Below are positions 11,980-20,591 of a stretch of DNA of 64,000 nt, piece after piece. The DNA lies in NCBI GenBank assembly GCA_947095535.1, contig OX352772.1, positions 182,336,240 to 182,400,239 on the forward strand. Reading direction: 5' to 3'. Position 1 is the stretch's first letter, and each line of letters opens with the position of its first letter. The translations under genes and the position numbers were made by a program. The notes below the pieces were generated by a model that was given only the letters and a program-made list of their open reading frames with translations, did not search any database and was not told where the DNA came from. The stretch is from Poecilobothrus nobilitatus. Its lineage: Eukaryota; Arthropoda; Insecta; Diptera; Dolichopodidae.

Positions 11980-12661
11980 ATAGTACAACATTTAATAAAA
12001 TGATAATTTTAAAGCCTGAGATTTATGAAAGAATGAAGCAAAATGCAGACATTGAACTCAATGAATTGGATAAAAATATGAAAAACATATTGTTAAATAA
12101 ACATCTCACGGATCCTCAAAAATGGTATTTATACAGACAAAATTTATTTAAAATAAGAAACAAAAAACGACAACTTCCTAGAAATAAAGAGGAGAAAATA
12201 AAAATTACGGAAACAAAAGGTACTCAAACTCGTGCAAAACCAATGTATATAGATGCGGAAACTCAATCGCATTTTCCTGAATATAAGAATGTTGGAATAC
12301 AAGTTGTTCCTGAAGAAGAAGACGTATATGAAAAAGAAGCTGATGACGAAGTATTTGATGATGACAGAAAAATGTTTTAAGAAAAGCATTGTCAGCTGCT
12401 TCAGTTGGAGAACGTCTTAGAAAAAGAAAATCAATTAGAAATCAAAATATTCAAATTTTTGAAACTGATACAGGAGACATTATAACTGTTCCTTTAGATA
12501 GCCCAAGCCCACCAACGAAAAAAGAAAAAACTATAAATAGCAAAGAGTTGAATAATTCATCAAGACATGTTTTAAGGTCAGCAGTAGGTAATACTCAAAC
12601 AGAACTTAATTTTCCAATTCGTAAGAATAAATCCGCAAGCTCATGGACAACATACAAGTAA
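11976..12661 (+). pseudogene. Maverick-1 conserved protein of unknown role, frameshifted
   Basis: The N-terminal part holds LKPEIYERMK, a helix-forming LDKNMKNILLNKHLTDPQKW stretch and YRQNLFKIR. The acidic middle carries EEEDVYEKEADDEVFDDD. The frame ends at 12380, and the same product resumes in another frame from about 12389 (ASVGERLRKRKS, TGDIITVPLDSPSPPTKK). Maverick-2 has the same arrangement at 59283-59943, including a GDVITV box near the C-terminus, which supports one gene broken by a frameshift around 12375-12388. It lies between ATPase-linked genes and the minor capsid gene and overlaps the latter's start, so a virion or assembly role is plausible. Confidence 0.65.
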
Positions 12662-13557
12662 ATGATGAATTTTATGTCACTTTACTCGGTGATTCATCTA
12701 TGAACTATTATCCAGAAAATTCATTATCATCTTTTACAAATAAAATGAATAAATACATGTGTGATTCAAGGTGAAAAGTCGGTATTTCAGAAATGTATGT
12801 TAATGATTTCGTTCCAAATGTGTATGGTGAAGAATGGGAAAAAAGTACTCAAATATTTATTAAAGGTATGCAGAAAGATATGATAGGAGTTGGAACATCA
12901 TATATTCCATACATAGAAAAACAATTGATATGCGACTGGAAAGTTTTTCTACTACCAACACTAATTCAAAATATACGCCCATTTAATAGGTTTACAAAAA
13001 AAGAAGTTGAACGACAGTTGATTTGGGGAATTTTTAATTTTATAAACGATGAAGTTCATTATACACAACCACCAAAAGCTGAGGAGATGCCTAAAAATTT
13101 AAGTTACACCACAATATGTGTTACTAAGCCTAAAATAGATATCAAAATAAGAGCAAATTACGCTTATACCCTCGAAGGACTTTTGACAACATGTTTCAAT
13201 CAAGTATCTTTTTAAGTTACAGATTTTAAATATAAATCACGTGTAATAGAAGCTTTCAAAACTTTTATAGATAGTGTACAATTGATTCCCATTAGTAAAT
13301 CAGATATGTTTTTTATATACACAAATATAATTGAACCGCAAAAAATAGGTGATAAAGATATAAAGTGTTTAAGATCTGTTAACATACAAAATTCTTTCAC
13401 TGATACTGTAAAAGAATTCAGTAATATTCAATATTGCAATGTGGAGAAATCATTTAATAACATTTCATTACTTTTATGTGATAAATATGGATACAAAATA
13501 AACTTTTCCAATAGTTCAATTCCAACAAAAATTGTATTACATTTTAAAAAAGTATAA
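12643..13557 (+). pseudogene. Maverick-1 minor capsid (penton-like) protein, two in-frame stops
   Basis: One frame of 305 codons, starting MDNIQVNDEFYVTLLGD, interrupted by TGA at 12772-12774 and TAA at 13213-13215. The TGA stands where Maverick-2 has Trp (WKVGLLEIY). Conserved pieces are the N-terminal FYVTLLGD and PENSLSSFTNK, DWKVFLLPTLIQNI, and the C-terminal PTKIVLHFKK. The Maverick-2 copy (58347-59261) has exactly the same overall length, 915 bp. Assignment as the minor capsid protein rests on its consistent place before the major capsid gene in Polintons; the jelly-roll fold cannot be seen directly. The start lies inside the previous gene. Confidence 0.7.
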
Positions 13558-13603
13558 ATAAAAGCGATTTTACAAAACTATATATTATTTTATTTTATTC
13601 ATT

Positions 13604-14044
13604 ATGGAGAGAGCGTACTACAAATATTATTTAATTCAATCAGGAAAAGCTCTTGAGGATATTGGTCCTTTGTTACACTCAATTGTACCTTACCAAAGGG
13701 GACGAGGGTTAGGGAGCTTTTTCGGTGGTCTTTTTAGATATTTAAAACCAATATTTACGTCTGGAGCTAATATATTAAAAAAAGAGGTTATTAACTCTGG
13801 TATTAATGCATTATCTGATATTGCCACAGGTGCAAATGTAAAAGAAGTGGTTCAAGATCGAAGTAAAGAGATAATGAAAAATGTAAGACGAGGTGCAGTT
13901 CGGAAACTCAATGAAATGTATGGACAAGGCAAAAGAAAACGAAGAAAACCTATAAAAAGACCTCTCATTAATAATTTAAATTATTTTACGTCGAAGCGAC
14001 GCAAAGTTAATAACAAAAACAAACAAAAAGATATTTTTGAATAA
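13604..14044 (+). CDS. Maverick-1 small virion-type protein preceding the capsid gene
   Basis: A 146-residue open frame. The N-terminal half has Gly-rich amphipathic GLGSFFGGLFRYLKPIF, then a conserved SGANILKKEVI and ALSDIATGANVKEVV. The C-terminal half is strongly basic with KRKRRKPIKRP. The Maverick-2 counterpart (57989-58279) keeps FGNIFGSLIRYLKPVFTS and the GVNIKEAV part. An amphipathic segment followed by a basic tail recalls adenovirus pVI/pX-type internal proteins, but that is analogy. Two bases separate it from the major capsid frame. Confidence 0.7.
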   Translation: MERAYYKYYLIQSGKALEDIGPLLHSIVPYQRGRGLGSFFGGLFRYLKPIFTSGANILKKEVINSGINALSDIATGANVKEVVQDRSKEIMKNVRRGAVRKLNEMYGQGKRKRRKPIKRPLINNLNYFTSKRRKVNNKNKQKDIFE

Positions 14045-14046
14045 TT

Positions 14047-15351
14047 ATGATTGAATGTATGAAATCAGAGCTTGATATTTTTAAAACACAGCCTATTCAG
14101 TCAAGTATTTTACGATCTGATGAAGTTTCCTATTACCCTATTGCTTCTTCAGATAATCCATCTGTCATAGAATTTGTTTCACTAGGGCACGGTGATACAT
14201 ATAGAGACTTGTCTTCAACATATCTAAAATTAAAAATACAAATTTTTAAAAAAGATGGAACTCAATGGAATAAAGATAAAAAAACTGATGGAACACCTAT
14301 ACAACAACCAAGTGTGGTTAATAATATGTTACATTCATTAATAAAACAATGCAATGTTCAACTAAATGGAAAGAATATATCTCCATCAGATGGCAATTAT
14401 CATTACAGAGCTTATATTGAATCATTGTTAAATTATGGTTCGGATGCCGCTAGAACGCATTTGGAGTGTGGTGGGTGGATGCTAGATAAGCCAAATATAG
14501 CAAAAACAAATAATAGTGGTTCAAAAGAACGTCAAAAATTATACCAAAATGGCAATGTGGAACTTATGGGGAAACTACATTTAGATATGTTTAACCAACC
14601 TACACTTCTCATAAACAATGTCGATGTTCGAGTTGTCCTAACATTAGAAAAACCAGATTTTTACCTCTTTGCAGATGATACTGATGAATCTCAACTGAAA
14701 ATTTTAGAAGCCACTTTATTTATGACACATGTAACAATTAATCCTAGTGTGCTATTAGCACATAATGCTGTATTGGAAAAAACTAATGCCAAATACAATT
14801 ACAAACGGGTAGAGGTAAAAACTTTTACCATTCCACAGAATAGTTCATCAATATTACTTGATAATGTTTTTATTGGTCAGTTACCAAACACAATCATTTT
14901 TTGTATGACAGAAAATACAGGTTACTCTGGAAAAAGGTCAAAAAACCCATACAATTTTAAACATTTTTATTTTGATATTTCACAATTTGTGTTAAACGTA
15001 AATTTTATTCAAATACCTAATTCAGCAATTGAAACCAGTTTCTCAGATGAAAATAATTGCTGTACAAGAGTATATAGTACACTTTTTTCAGGAACTGGAA
15101 TTTACCATAATGATAAAGGTCATCAGATAACAAAAACCATGTTTAGTAATTGGTTTTTCATTCTAGCTTTTGATTTAACTCCAGATGCATCAGGAAATGA
15201 AGTGTGTCAAGGTCTACTAAATCAAGGTACAGTTAGAATTGAGGCAAGGCTATCAAAACCACTTACATCTACACTGACTGCTATTGTTTATGGAGAATTT
15301 GATGCAAGTTTACAAATTGATAAAAAGCGAAATATATTCTCAAACCTATAA
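14047..15351 (+). CDS. Maverick-1 major capsid protein (double jelly-roll type)
   Basis: An intact 434-codon frame and the best preserved gene of the element. Diagnostic stretches include MKSELDIFKTQPIQSSILR at the N-terminus, VIEFVSLGHGDTYRDLSSTY, LIKQCNVQLNGKNISPSD, and near the C-terminus SRP-like repeats of the form ARLSKPLTSTLTAIVYGEF. The family is known in invertebrates as uncharacterised protein F54H12.2-like and is the Polinton major capsid protein. The length agrees with that family. The likely true start is the Met at 14059, because the Maverick-2 copy begins at the equivalent residue; 14047 adds four residues. It should form the hexon-like shell into which the ATPase packs DNA. 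Confidence 0.92.
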   Translation: MIECMKSELDIFKTQPIQSSILRSDEVSYYPIASSDNPSVIEFVSLGHGDTYRDLSSTYLKLKIQIFKKDGTQWNKDKKTDGTPIQQPSVVNNMLHSLIKQCNVQLNGKNISPSDGNYHYRAYIESLLNYGSDAARTHLECGGWMLDKPNIAKTNNSGSKERQKLYQNGNVELMGKLHLDMFNQPTLLINNVDVRVVLTLEKPDFYLFADDTDESQLKILEATLFMTHVTINPSVLLAHNAVLEKTNAKYNYKRVEVKTFTIPQNSSSILLDNVFIGQLPNTIIFCMTENTGYSGKRSKNPYNFKHFYFDISQFVLNVNFIQIPNSAIETSFSDENNCCTRVYSTLFSGTGIYHNDKGHQITKTMFSNWFFILAFDLTPDASGNEVCQGLLNQGTVRIEARLSKPLTSTLTAIVYGEFDASLQIDKKRNIFSNL

Positions 15352-15388
15352 ATAGCATACATAAAAATAAATTTGAATATTTGACAAA

Positions 15389-15721
15389 ATGTCACTGTCT
15401 TGTGCACTTCTGGATGTAACATTTTGTAGTGATGATAATAATACCTTGTTTTCGAAAGATATTTGTATAGTTGGTTTTAAAGAACCTTGTAAAAAGTTTG
15501 TAAAAGAGCTCAACTATAAATTTCCAACTAGGGATTTTATAAATGATAATTTTGATAATAACTCTTTTGGAACTGAGTACAACGATAAAATAAATAAAGA
15601 GCTCTGTCAAATACTAGAAAAATTTGATGTTATTATAACAAATAAAAAAATCAAAAACGAGTTTTTATCAAATTATATTAAAGAAACAACTAAAGTATAT
15701 GACTTGAGTCAATTTGATTGA
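15389..15721 (+). CDS. Maverick-1 small conserved protein before the protease
   Basis: A 110-residue protein beginning MSLSCALLDVTFCSDDN. It contains CKKFVKELNYKFPTRDF and a C-terminal half with KIKNEFLSNYIKETTKVYDL. A homologue lies in Maverick-2 at 56161-56541 (KTIVKELKYKFPVRDL), again directly upstream of the protease. Its C-terminal pattern parallels the VKG-type protein at 10453-10915, so the two may be distant paralogues. Function unknown. The stop and the protease start overlap as TGATG. Confidence 0.7.
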   Translation: MSLSCALLDVTFCSDDNNTLFSKDICIVGFKEPCKKFVKELNYKFPTRDFINDNFDNNSFGTEYNDKINKELCQILEKFDVIITNKKIKNEFLSNYIKETTKVYDLSQFD

Positions 15722-16209
15722 TGAATACCCTAGAGATAAGTGACGTATTAAGATGTAACAAACACACACGTAAATTTTTTAAAGGAGTTTTTGCTCTGGA
15801 TCAACTCCCCAGAATAATTGAAAAACAAACTTTTTTAATTGTAAACACTGATAAATCAAAAGATCCGGGAACACATTGATTAGCTATTTTTAAGCCAAAG
15901 AATGGCTGTGTTGAATATTTTGATTCGGTTGGTAGAAAACCAGATAAATTAGAAATTTTAAGTTACTTAAAAAACCAATGTATAATTTTTAATAAGAAAC
16001 AGTTACAAAGTAACTATTCAGATGTCTGTGGGCAATATTGTTGTGTTTATACGTGGTATAGATGTTGCGGTTATAGTATGAACGCTTTTTTAAAAAAATT
16101 TAATAAAGGAAATCAACTAGAAAACGATAAGTATATTTTAAGTACCTTTCAAAATGTATTTGGAAAATATAACTCATTACAAATTTGTGTTCCTAAAACG
16201 TATAAATAA
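15721..16209 (+). pseudogene. Maverick-1 adenain/Ulp1-type cysteine protease, one in-frame stop
   Basis: Polinton maturation protease of about 163 codons. The catalytic order is visible: His in the GTH segment at about 15871-15876, Asp in EYFDSVG (about 15918-15935), Gln/Cys region in SDVCGQYCCVYTW (about 16018-16056). A TGA at 15877-15879 follows the His directly, a place where this family usually has Trp. The rest of the frame is open. It starts MNTLEISDVLRC, matching the MNTLQITKVLKC start of the Maverick-2 copy (55732-56160). It would cleave capsid precursors. Confidence 0.85.
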
Positions 16210-16247
16210 TAAAAACAATATAAACAGGTTTTAGTAAAATTAAAGGA

Positions 16248-16811
16248 ATGGAAGCACCAGGTCAGAACACAAATTTATTGTTAAGTTACACATATTTTCT
16301 CAATAAGAGTCATACATTAAAAATTGCTGTTGGATTTGACTGTGATTCATTTGAAGCCTCAAGTATAATTCACCGTATTGGTAAAAAGTCAATTGTCTTA
16401 AAATATCATGAATGGAATAAATTTTATTACGAATTTAACAAAAAACTCGATAAACTGATAATAAAAGATATAAAACAGAACTTTCATCATGGACTAAAAT
16501 CAGCGAACGGACAAAGTATAAGTATTAACAAAGAAGAAGCAGAGCAGTTTTACAATTTAAGCGACTTTCTTCACGCAGTGATGATCTATTATAAATCTGC
16601 TGAGTTAAATGTAAAAGACTATGTTCAGGAATAACTAAATTTATGTGTCGAACAACAAGTATTTAGGTTAGAAAGAGAAATTTATGTACCAATACAACGT
16701 TTTAATGTACAATGTAATTATTCAAGGTTATTTTTTGAAATTCCTGTAATTTTAAAGGAACAAATCTGTAATATACTACATAAAACAAACAAAATAAATC
16801 ACATCAAATAA
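16248..16811 (+). pseudogene. Maverick-1 conserved hypothetical protein, one in-frame stop
   Basis: One frame of 187 codons starting MEAPGQNTNLLLSYTYFL, broken by TAA at 16632-16634 and continuing in the same frame (LNLCVEQQVFRLEREIYVP) to a stop at 16809. I recognise no domain. Blocks include IGKKSIVLKYHEW and HGLKSANGQSISI. It follows the protease by 38 bp in the same direction. No counterpart was found in the truncated Maverick-2. Confidence 0.55.
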
Positions 16812-16891
16812 TATAAAAAATTTTATTTTTTATTTATATGTTTTAGATAGACAAATATTTTTCTGTAGATTATCACCTTTCATTAGATTAT

Positions 16892-17188
16892 TTAATTAAA
16901 ATTATTTAGGATTATTAAATCATTGAAATAATCAAGAACTCCCTGCTGATTATTTATGCCCCAAATTTCATTAAATAGAACTGCTTCCTCATCTTCCTCA
17001 ATTTCTTCTTCCACTTCTTCTTCTTCGTCTTCTAATTCAACTATTTGGAACGGTGGTATAAATTCCTCAGTTTCTGCTAAATCTTCGTCGTCCATGGTGG
17101 ACGTAATTTCATTTTCTTGTATCTGACCTTGTGTATTTACATCATCTACAGTTTCTTTAAATAGAAATGATGTGGAATCAGGCAGCAT
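16892..17188 (-). CDS. Maverick-1 small acidic protein
   Basis: A 98-residue open frame, strongly acidic: a central run of about 20 residues is mostly Glu and Asp (positions about 55-75). It ends with hydrophobic WGINNQQGVLDYFNDLI. It is transcribed toward the 16248 gene and diverges from the integrase, with about 190 bp between starts. No domain recognised. Acidic low-complexity content means the frame could be fortuitous, but it fills the gap with a plausible Met start. Confidence 0.5.
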   Translation of the reverse strand: MLPDSTSFLFKETVDDVNTQGQIQENEITSTMDDEDLAETEEFIPPFQIVELEDEEEEVEEEIEEDEEAVLFNEIWGINNQQGVLDYFNDLIILNNFN

Positions 17189-17378
17189 TTTAGTGAGTTA
17201 TTGAGCAGTCAGAATGGAAGTGAATTAAATTTGAAAATAAAAGTTGAGTTATATACTCATGTAGAAAAGTATAAAAGTAAATTAAACTCAATTAGATGAT
17301 TAGTTTAAAACATGCTTTGGTCTATCATTTTATGTATAATAATTATTATAACATTACCTTTAACATTTTTAAAACAAA

Positions 17379-18314
17379 ATGTCAAGAGCTCAAATAGTGA
17401 CTGAAATTCATAGACAGGCAAGACGTAAATTTCTTAGAAGAAAATTCAAACAGAAAGATCTAAATGACACGTGGCAAATCGATTTAGTCGAAGTGATACC
17501 TTATGGAAAATTTAATAATGGTTATAAATATATGCTGACGGTCATTGATACTTTTTCCAAATATGCCTATGCTGAACCTGTGAAAACAAAAAATGCTGAA
17601 AATGTTTTAAATGCCTTAAAAACAATTATTATTAGAGCTAAAGTTATACCAAAAAATATTCACTCTGATCAAGGCAAAGAATTTTTTAATTTACAATTTC
17701 AAAATTATATGAAAGAAAAATCAATCAATCATTATCACACATTTAGCGAATTAAAAGCATCAATTGTTGAACGATTTAACCGTACATTGAAAAATTCTAT
17801 GTGGAAAAAATTTAGTTTAAACGGGAATTATAAATGGTTACCTATATACAATCATTAATAAAAGAATATAATTCAACAAAACATAGCACAACAAAACTTC
17901 CTCCTGAAAAAAATTACAAAAAAAAACGAAAAAAATATACTGCGGAATATATATACTGAGCCTAAAATTTTTCAAAACAGTAAATATAAAACTGGAAATT
18001 TTGTAAGAATAAGTAAATATAAAGGTCATTTCGAAAAAGGTTATCAACCGAATTGGTCAACTGAAGTATTTAAGATTGATAAAATCAATAATACTTATCC
18101 TGTTACATATCAATTATCGGACTATACTGATACGCCAATTTCTGGGGGTTTTTATCAAGCTGAGCTTACACCTGTAAAATACCCAGATACTTATCTTGTA
18201 GAAAAAATTCTGAAAAAGCAAGGAAACAGAGTTTTTGTTAAATGGCTAGGTTTTGATGACATACATAATACTTGGATAAATTCAACAAATATCTGTTTAA
18301 TATCTGTAAAATAA
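17379..18314 (+). pseudogene. Maverick-1 integrase with chromodomain, frameshifted
   Basis: Retroviral-type (rve) integrase that would insert the element. The start MSRAQIVTEIHRQARRKF is followed by the DDE core: Asp in WQIDLVEV, Asp in HSDQGKEF, Glu in KASIVERFNRTLK. Near 17845 the frame is lost; coding resumes by about 17960 with EPKIFQNSKYKTGNF and a basic SH3-like segment. It ends in a chromodomain, TYLVEKILKKQGNRVFVKWL then DIHNTWI, at about 18195-18280. A chromodomain at the C-terminus is typical of Polinton integrases and may steer insertion to marked chromatin. All three catalytic residues are present in the first fragment. Confidence 0.9.
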
Positions 18315-18362
18315 AACTCTAATAAGCACCTGAAAATAAAACTTGAAAACATCTGAAAAATA

Positions 18363-18420
18363 AAATAAAATCTTAACATCTGAAAAATGAAATAAAATCT
18401 TAACATCTGAAAAATGAAAA
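18363..18420 (+). repeat. Two-copy 29-bp tandem repeat after the integrase
   Basis: Two head-to-tail copies of a unit containing TCTTAACATCTGAAAAATGA directly follow the integrase stop, with shorter related CATCTGAAAA motifs just upstream. They adjoin the Helentron-like insertion. Confidence 0.6.
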
Positions 18421-18430
18421 TAAATTAAAA

Positions 18431-19650
18431 CGAGGAAGAGTGCATTAGAGTAGACTGTGTCAACTCTGGGATACCCGTATGAACGTAATATATCCTGTTT
18501 CTATAAAACTTGATCATCTTTTAAAAACATTCAGATGTTTCAGTACCGAACTACAGAGATATATTTATGTAAATTGTGCAGTTGTATGACAGCTACCCGA
18601 ATCTATTGCGCCTAGCTTCATTAAGTTCCAAGAAATACAAGAAGCCTGAACCGGCTGCTTTAGACCAATCAAATTTTACAAAAGTTTTTGGCATGCAACT
18701 CGACACTTTTTCACTAAATTTAAGATAGCTAGCTTCAATAGACACTGAGTTATTTTCATTTAAAAAGAGAAATTGTATGGCAACTTTCCGAACCTGAAAT
18801 ATCATCATAACCAAATTTTACAGAAGTTATTGCCATAAAACTGGATCATCATTTGCAAAATTTCAGATACCTAGATTGAATCGACACTGGGTTATTTCCA
18901 TTTAAAGAAAGAAGTTGTATGGCATCTACTCGAACCCGGCGGCCGAAAATGCTGAAGTTAAATAGCAAAACTAACAATTTTGTAAAAGTGATGTAAAAAA
19001 AATTTCAGCCTCCTAGCTCCTTTATTTTTTGAGTTATCGTGCGGACGGACACTGAGTTATTTTCATTTAAAAAGAGAAGTTGTATGGCAACTACCCGAAC
19101 CTGTCGCACCACCACAACCAAATTTTGCATGAGTTGTTGCCATAAAACTTGATCATCATTCGCAAAATGTCAGGTTCCTAGCTTCAATAAACACTGAGTT
19201 ATTCTCATTTAAACGGATAAGTTGTATGGAAGCTACTCGAACCCGTCACACCAGCACAACCAAATTTTACAGAAGTTGTTGCCATAAAACTTGATCATCA
19301 TTTGCAAAATTTCAGAAACGTAGCTTGAACAGATACTGACTTATTTCTATATAAAGATAGAAGTTGTATGGCAGCTACTCGATCCCGCCGACCGAAAATG
19401 TTGGATTTAAATAGCAAAACTAACAATTTTGCAAAAGTGACATAAAAAACATTTCAGCCTCCTAGCTCCTTTATTTTTTGAGTTATCGTGCGGACGGACG
19501 GACGTACATGGCTTAATCGACTCAGAATTCGATTCTGAGCCGATCCATACCTTTGACACTATATCTAGCTCGACTCCTTTAAGGTGTCACAAACGTAATG
19601 GCAAATTTATTATACCCTTGAACATAGTTCATACTGGTATAAACAGTAGA
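18431..19650 (+). mobile_element. Helentron-like (DINE-1-type) non-autonomous element inside Maverick-1
   Basis: The start has GACTGTGTCAACTCTGGGATACCCG. The core is diverged tandem units of about 140-165 bp, each with GTTGTATGG and CTTGATCATC motifs; a larger block of about 449 bp repeats twice (TCAGCCTCCTAGCTCC at 19005 and 19454). The right end carries GACGGACGGACG, then a terminal TATACCC...GGTATA hairpin at about 19613-19643. The same motifs recur in reverse orientation at 37241-37410, so both copies belong to one family. No protein is encoded. The class call rests on resemblance to Helentron 3' hairpins and central repeats. Confidence 0.5.
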
Positions 19651-19781
19651 AAATTTCTTTGAAATAAAATTTTTTTTATTAAATAAAATTTTTTATATAA
19701 AATTAGTCTAAAACTATTACTGATTTGTGGCGAATTGAAAATCACCACGTTCTTCTTTTAAATTTAATTCGCTTTCCTCAT

Positions 19782-20312
19782 TTATGAGGAAATTTCATTT
19801 TTTTCGATTTCCTCACGGAAATCATTATCTTCAAATACTCCAACTTTTTGATGCGGTATAAATATAATATTATTTAGGGTCTCGAAGACCCATTTTTCAC
19901 CGTAAATGGTGTTTAACTTTCTAATTTTATTTATTTTATAGAGTCTACTTGGCTCCATATCTTTAACTTTTAAAAAATTTTTTAAATTTTTTTTTTTTAA
20001 ATTAAATAATTCCGCCAGTTTTCTTTTTCTGATGGGATTTGATGTTGCCTTACTTTTATAATCTTGTTGTTGTTGTAGTTGCTGTTGTTGCTGTTGCTGC
20101 GGTTGTTGGTGTTGTTGTGATTGTTGATGTTGTTGTTGATGATGATGCTGTTGATGTAGTTGTTGTTGTTGTTGATGAAGATGAGTAGCGTCATCTTCAT
20201 TTTTCGCCTTTCTCCTTTTCGCAGGAAGACACACTGCTGTACTAGTAGTAGCAGTTGTAGCAGTTGCAGCCTCTTCTGCAGTCATGAAGAAGTTTAAATA
20301 TTCCTGTGCCAT
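19782..20312 (-). CDS. Maverick-1 Gln/His-rich protein, possible OB-fold DNA-binding tail
   Basis: A 176-residue product from the Met at 20312 (MAQEYLNFFM); an upstream Met at 20360 is possible. Residues about 45-82 are a Gln/His tract encoded by varied CAR/CAY codons. The C-terminal part, LYKINKIRKLNTIYGEKWVF through IIFIPHQKVG, resembles a short motif (Y.I...R.L.T.YG....E.......P.K) that I recall in uncharacterised Maverick-associated proteins and that could be an OB-fold-like single-strand DNA-binding region; this is inference. It is divergent from polymerase B, with about 280 bp between starts, so co-regulation is plausible. Confidence 0.6.
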   Translation of the reverse strand: MAQEYLNFFMTAEEAATATTATTSTAVCLPAKRRKAKNEDDATHLHQQQQQLHQQHHHQQQHQQSQQHQQPQQQQQQQLQQQQDYKSKATSNPIRKRKLAELFNLKKKNLKNFLKVKDMEPSRLYKINKIRKLNTIYGEKWVFETLNNIIFIPHQKVGVFEDNDFREEIEKNEISS

Positions 20313-20591
20313 ATCTTGCTTGTTTGAAATTAATCTGATATTTTTTGTATAAAATCCCAATGTATTTATATTAATTAAAATGTATTGAAGATAAATTTAG
20401 ATTACTTTTTGTTTTTCAATTCTTTCTATTTTAAGATAGTATTAAGATGGGATTCTAGTTAAACAACTATAATTTATTAAAGCGAACTTTGATTACAATG
20501 TAATTGTTCATTTAACAGAGTGAATCTGTATTAAAAATTTAATATTATTCTGTTATTCAAGCATTTAACATCTAAAATTCGTATAAAGAAA

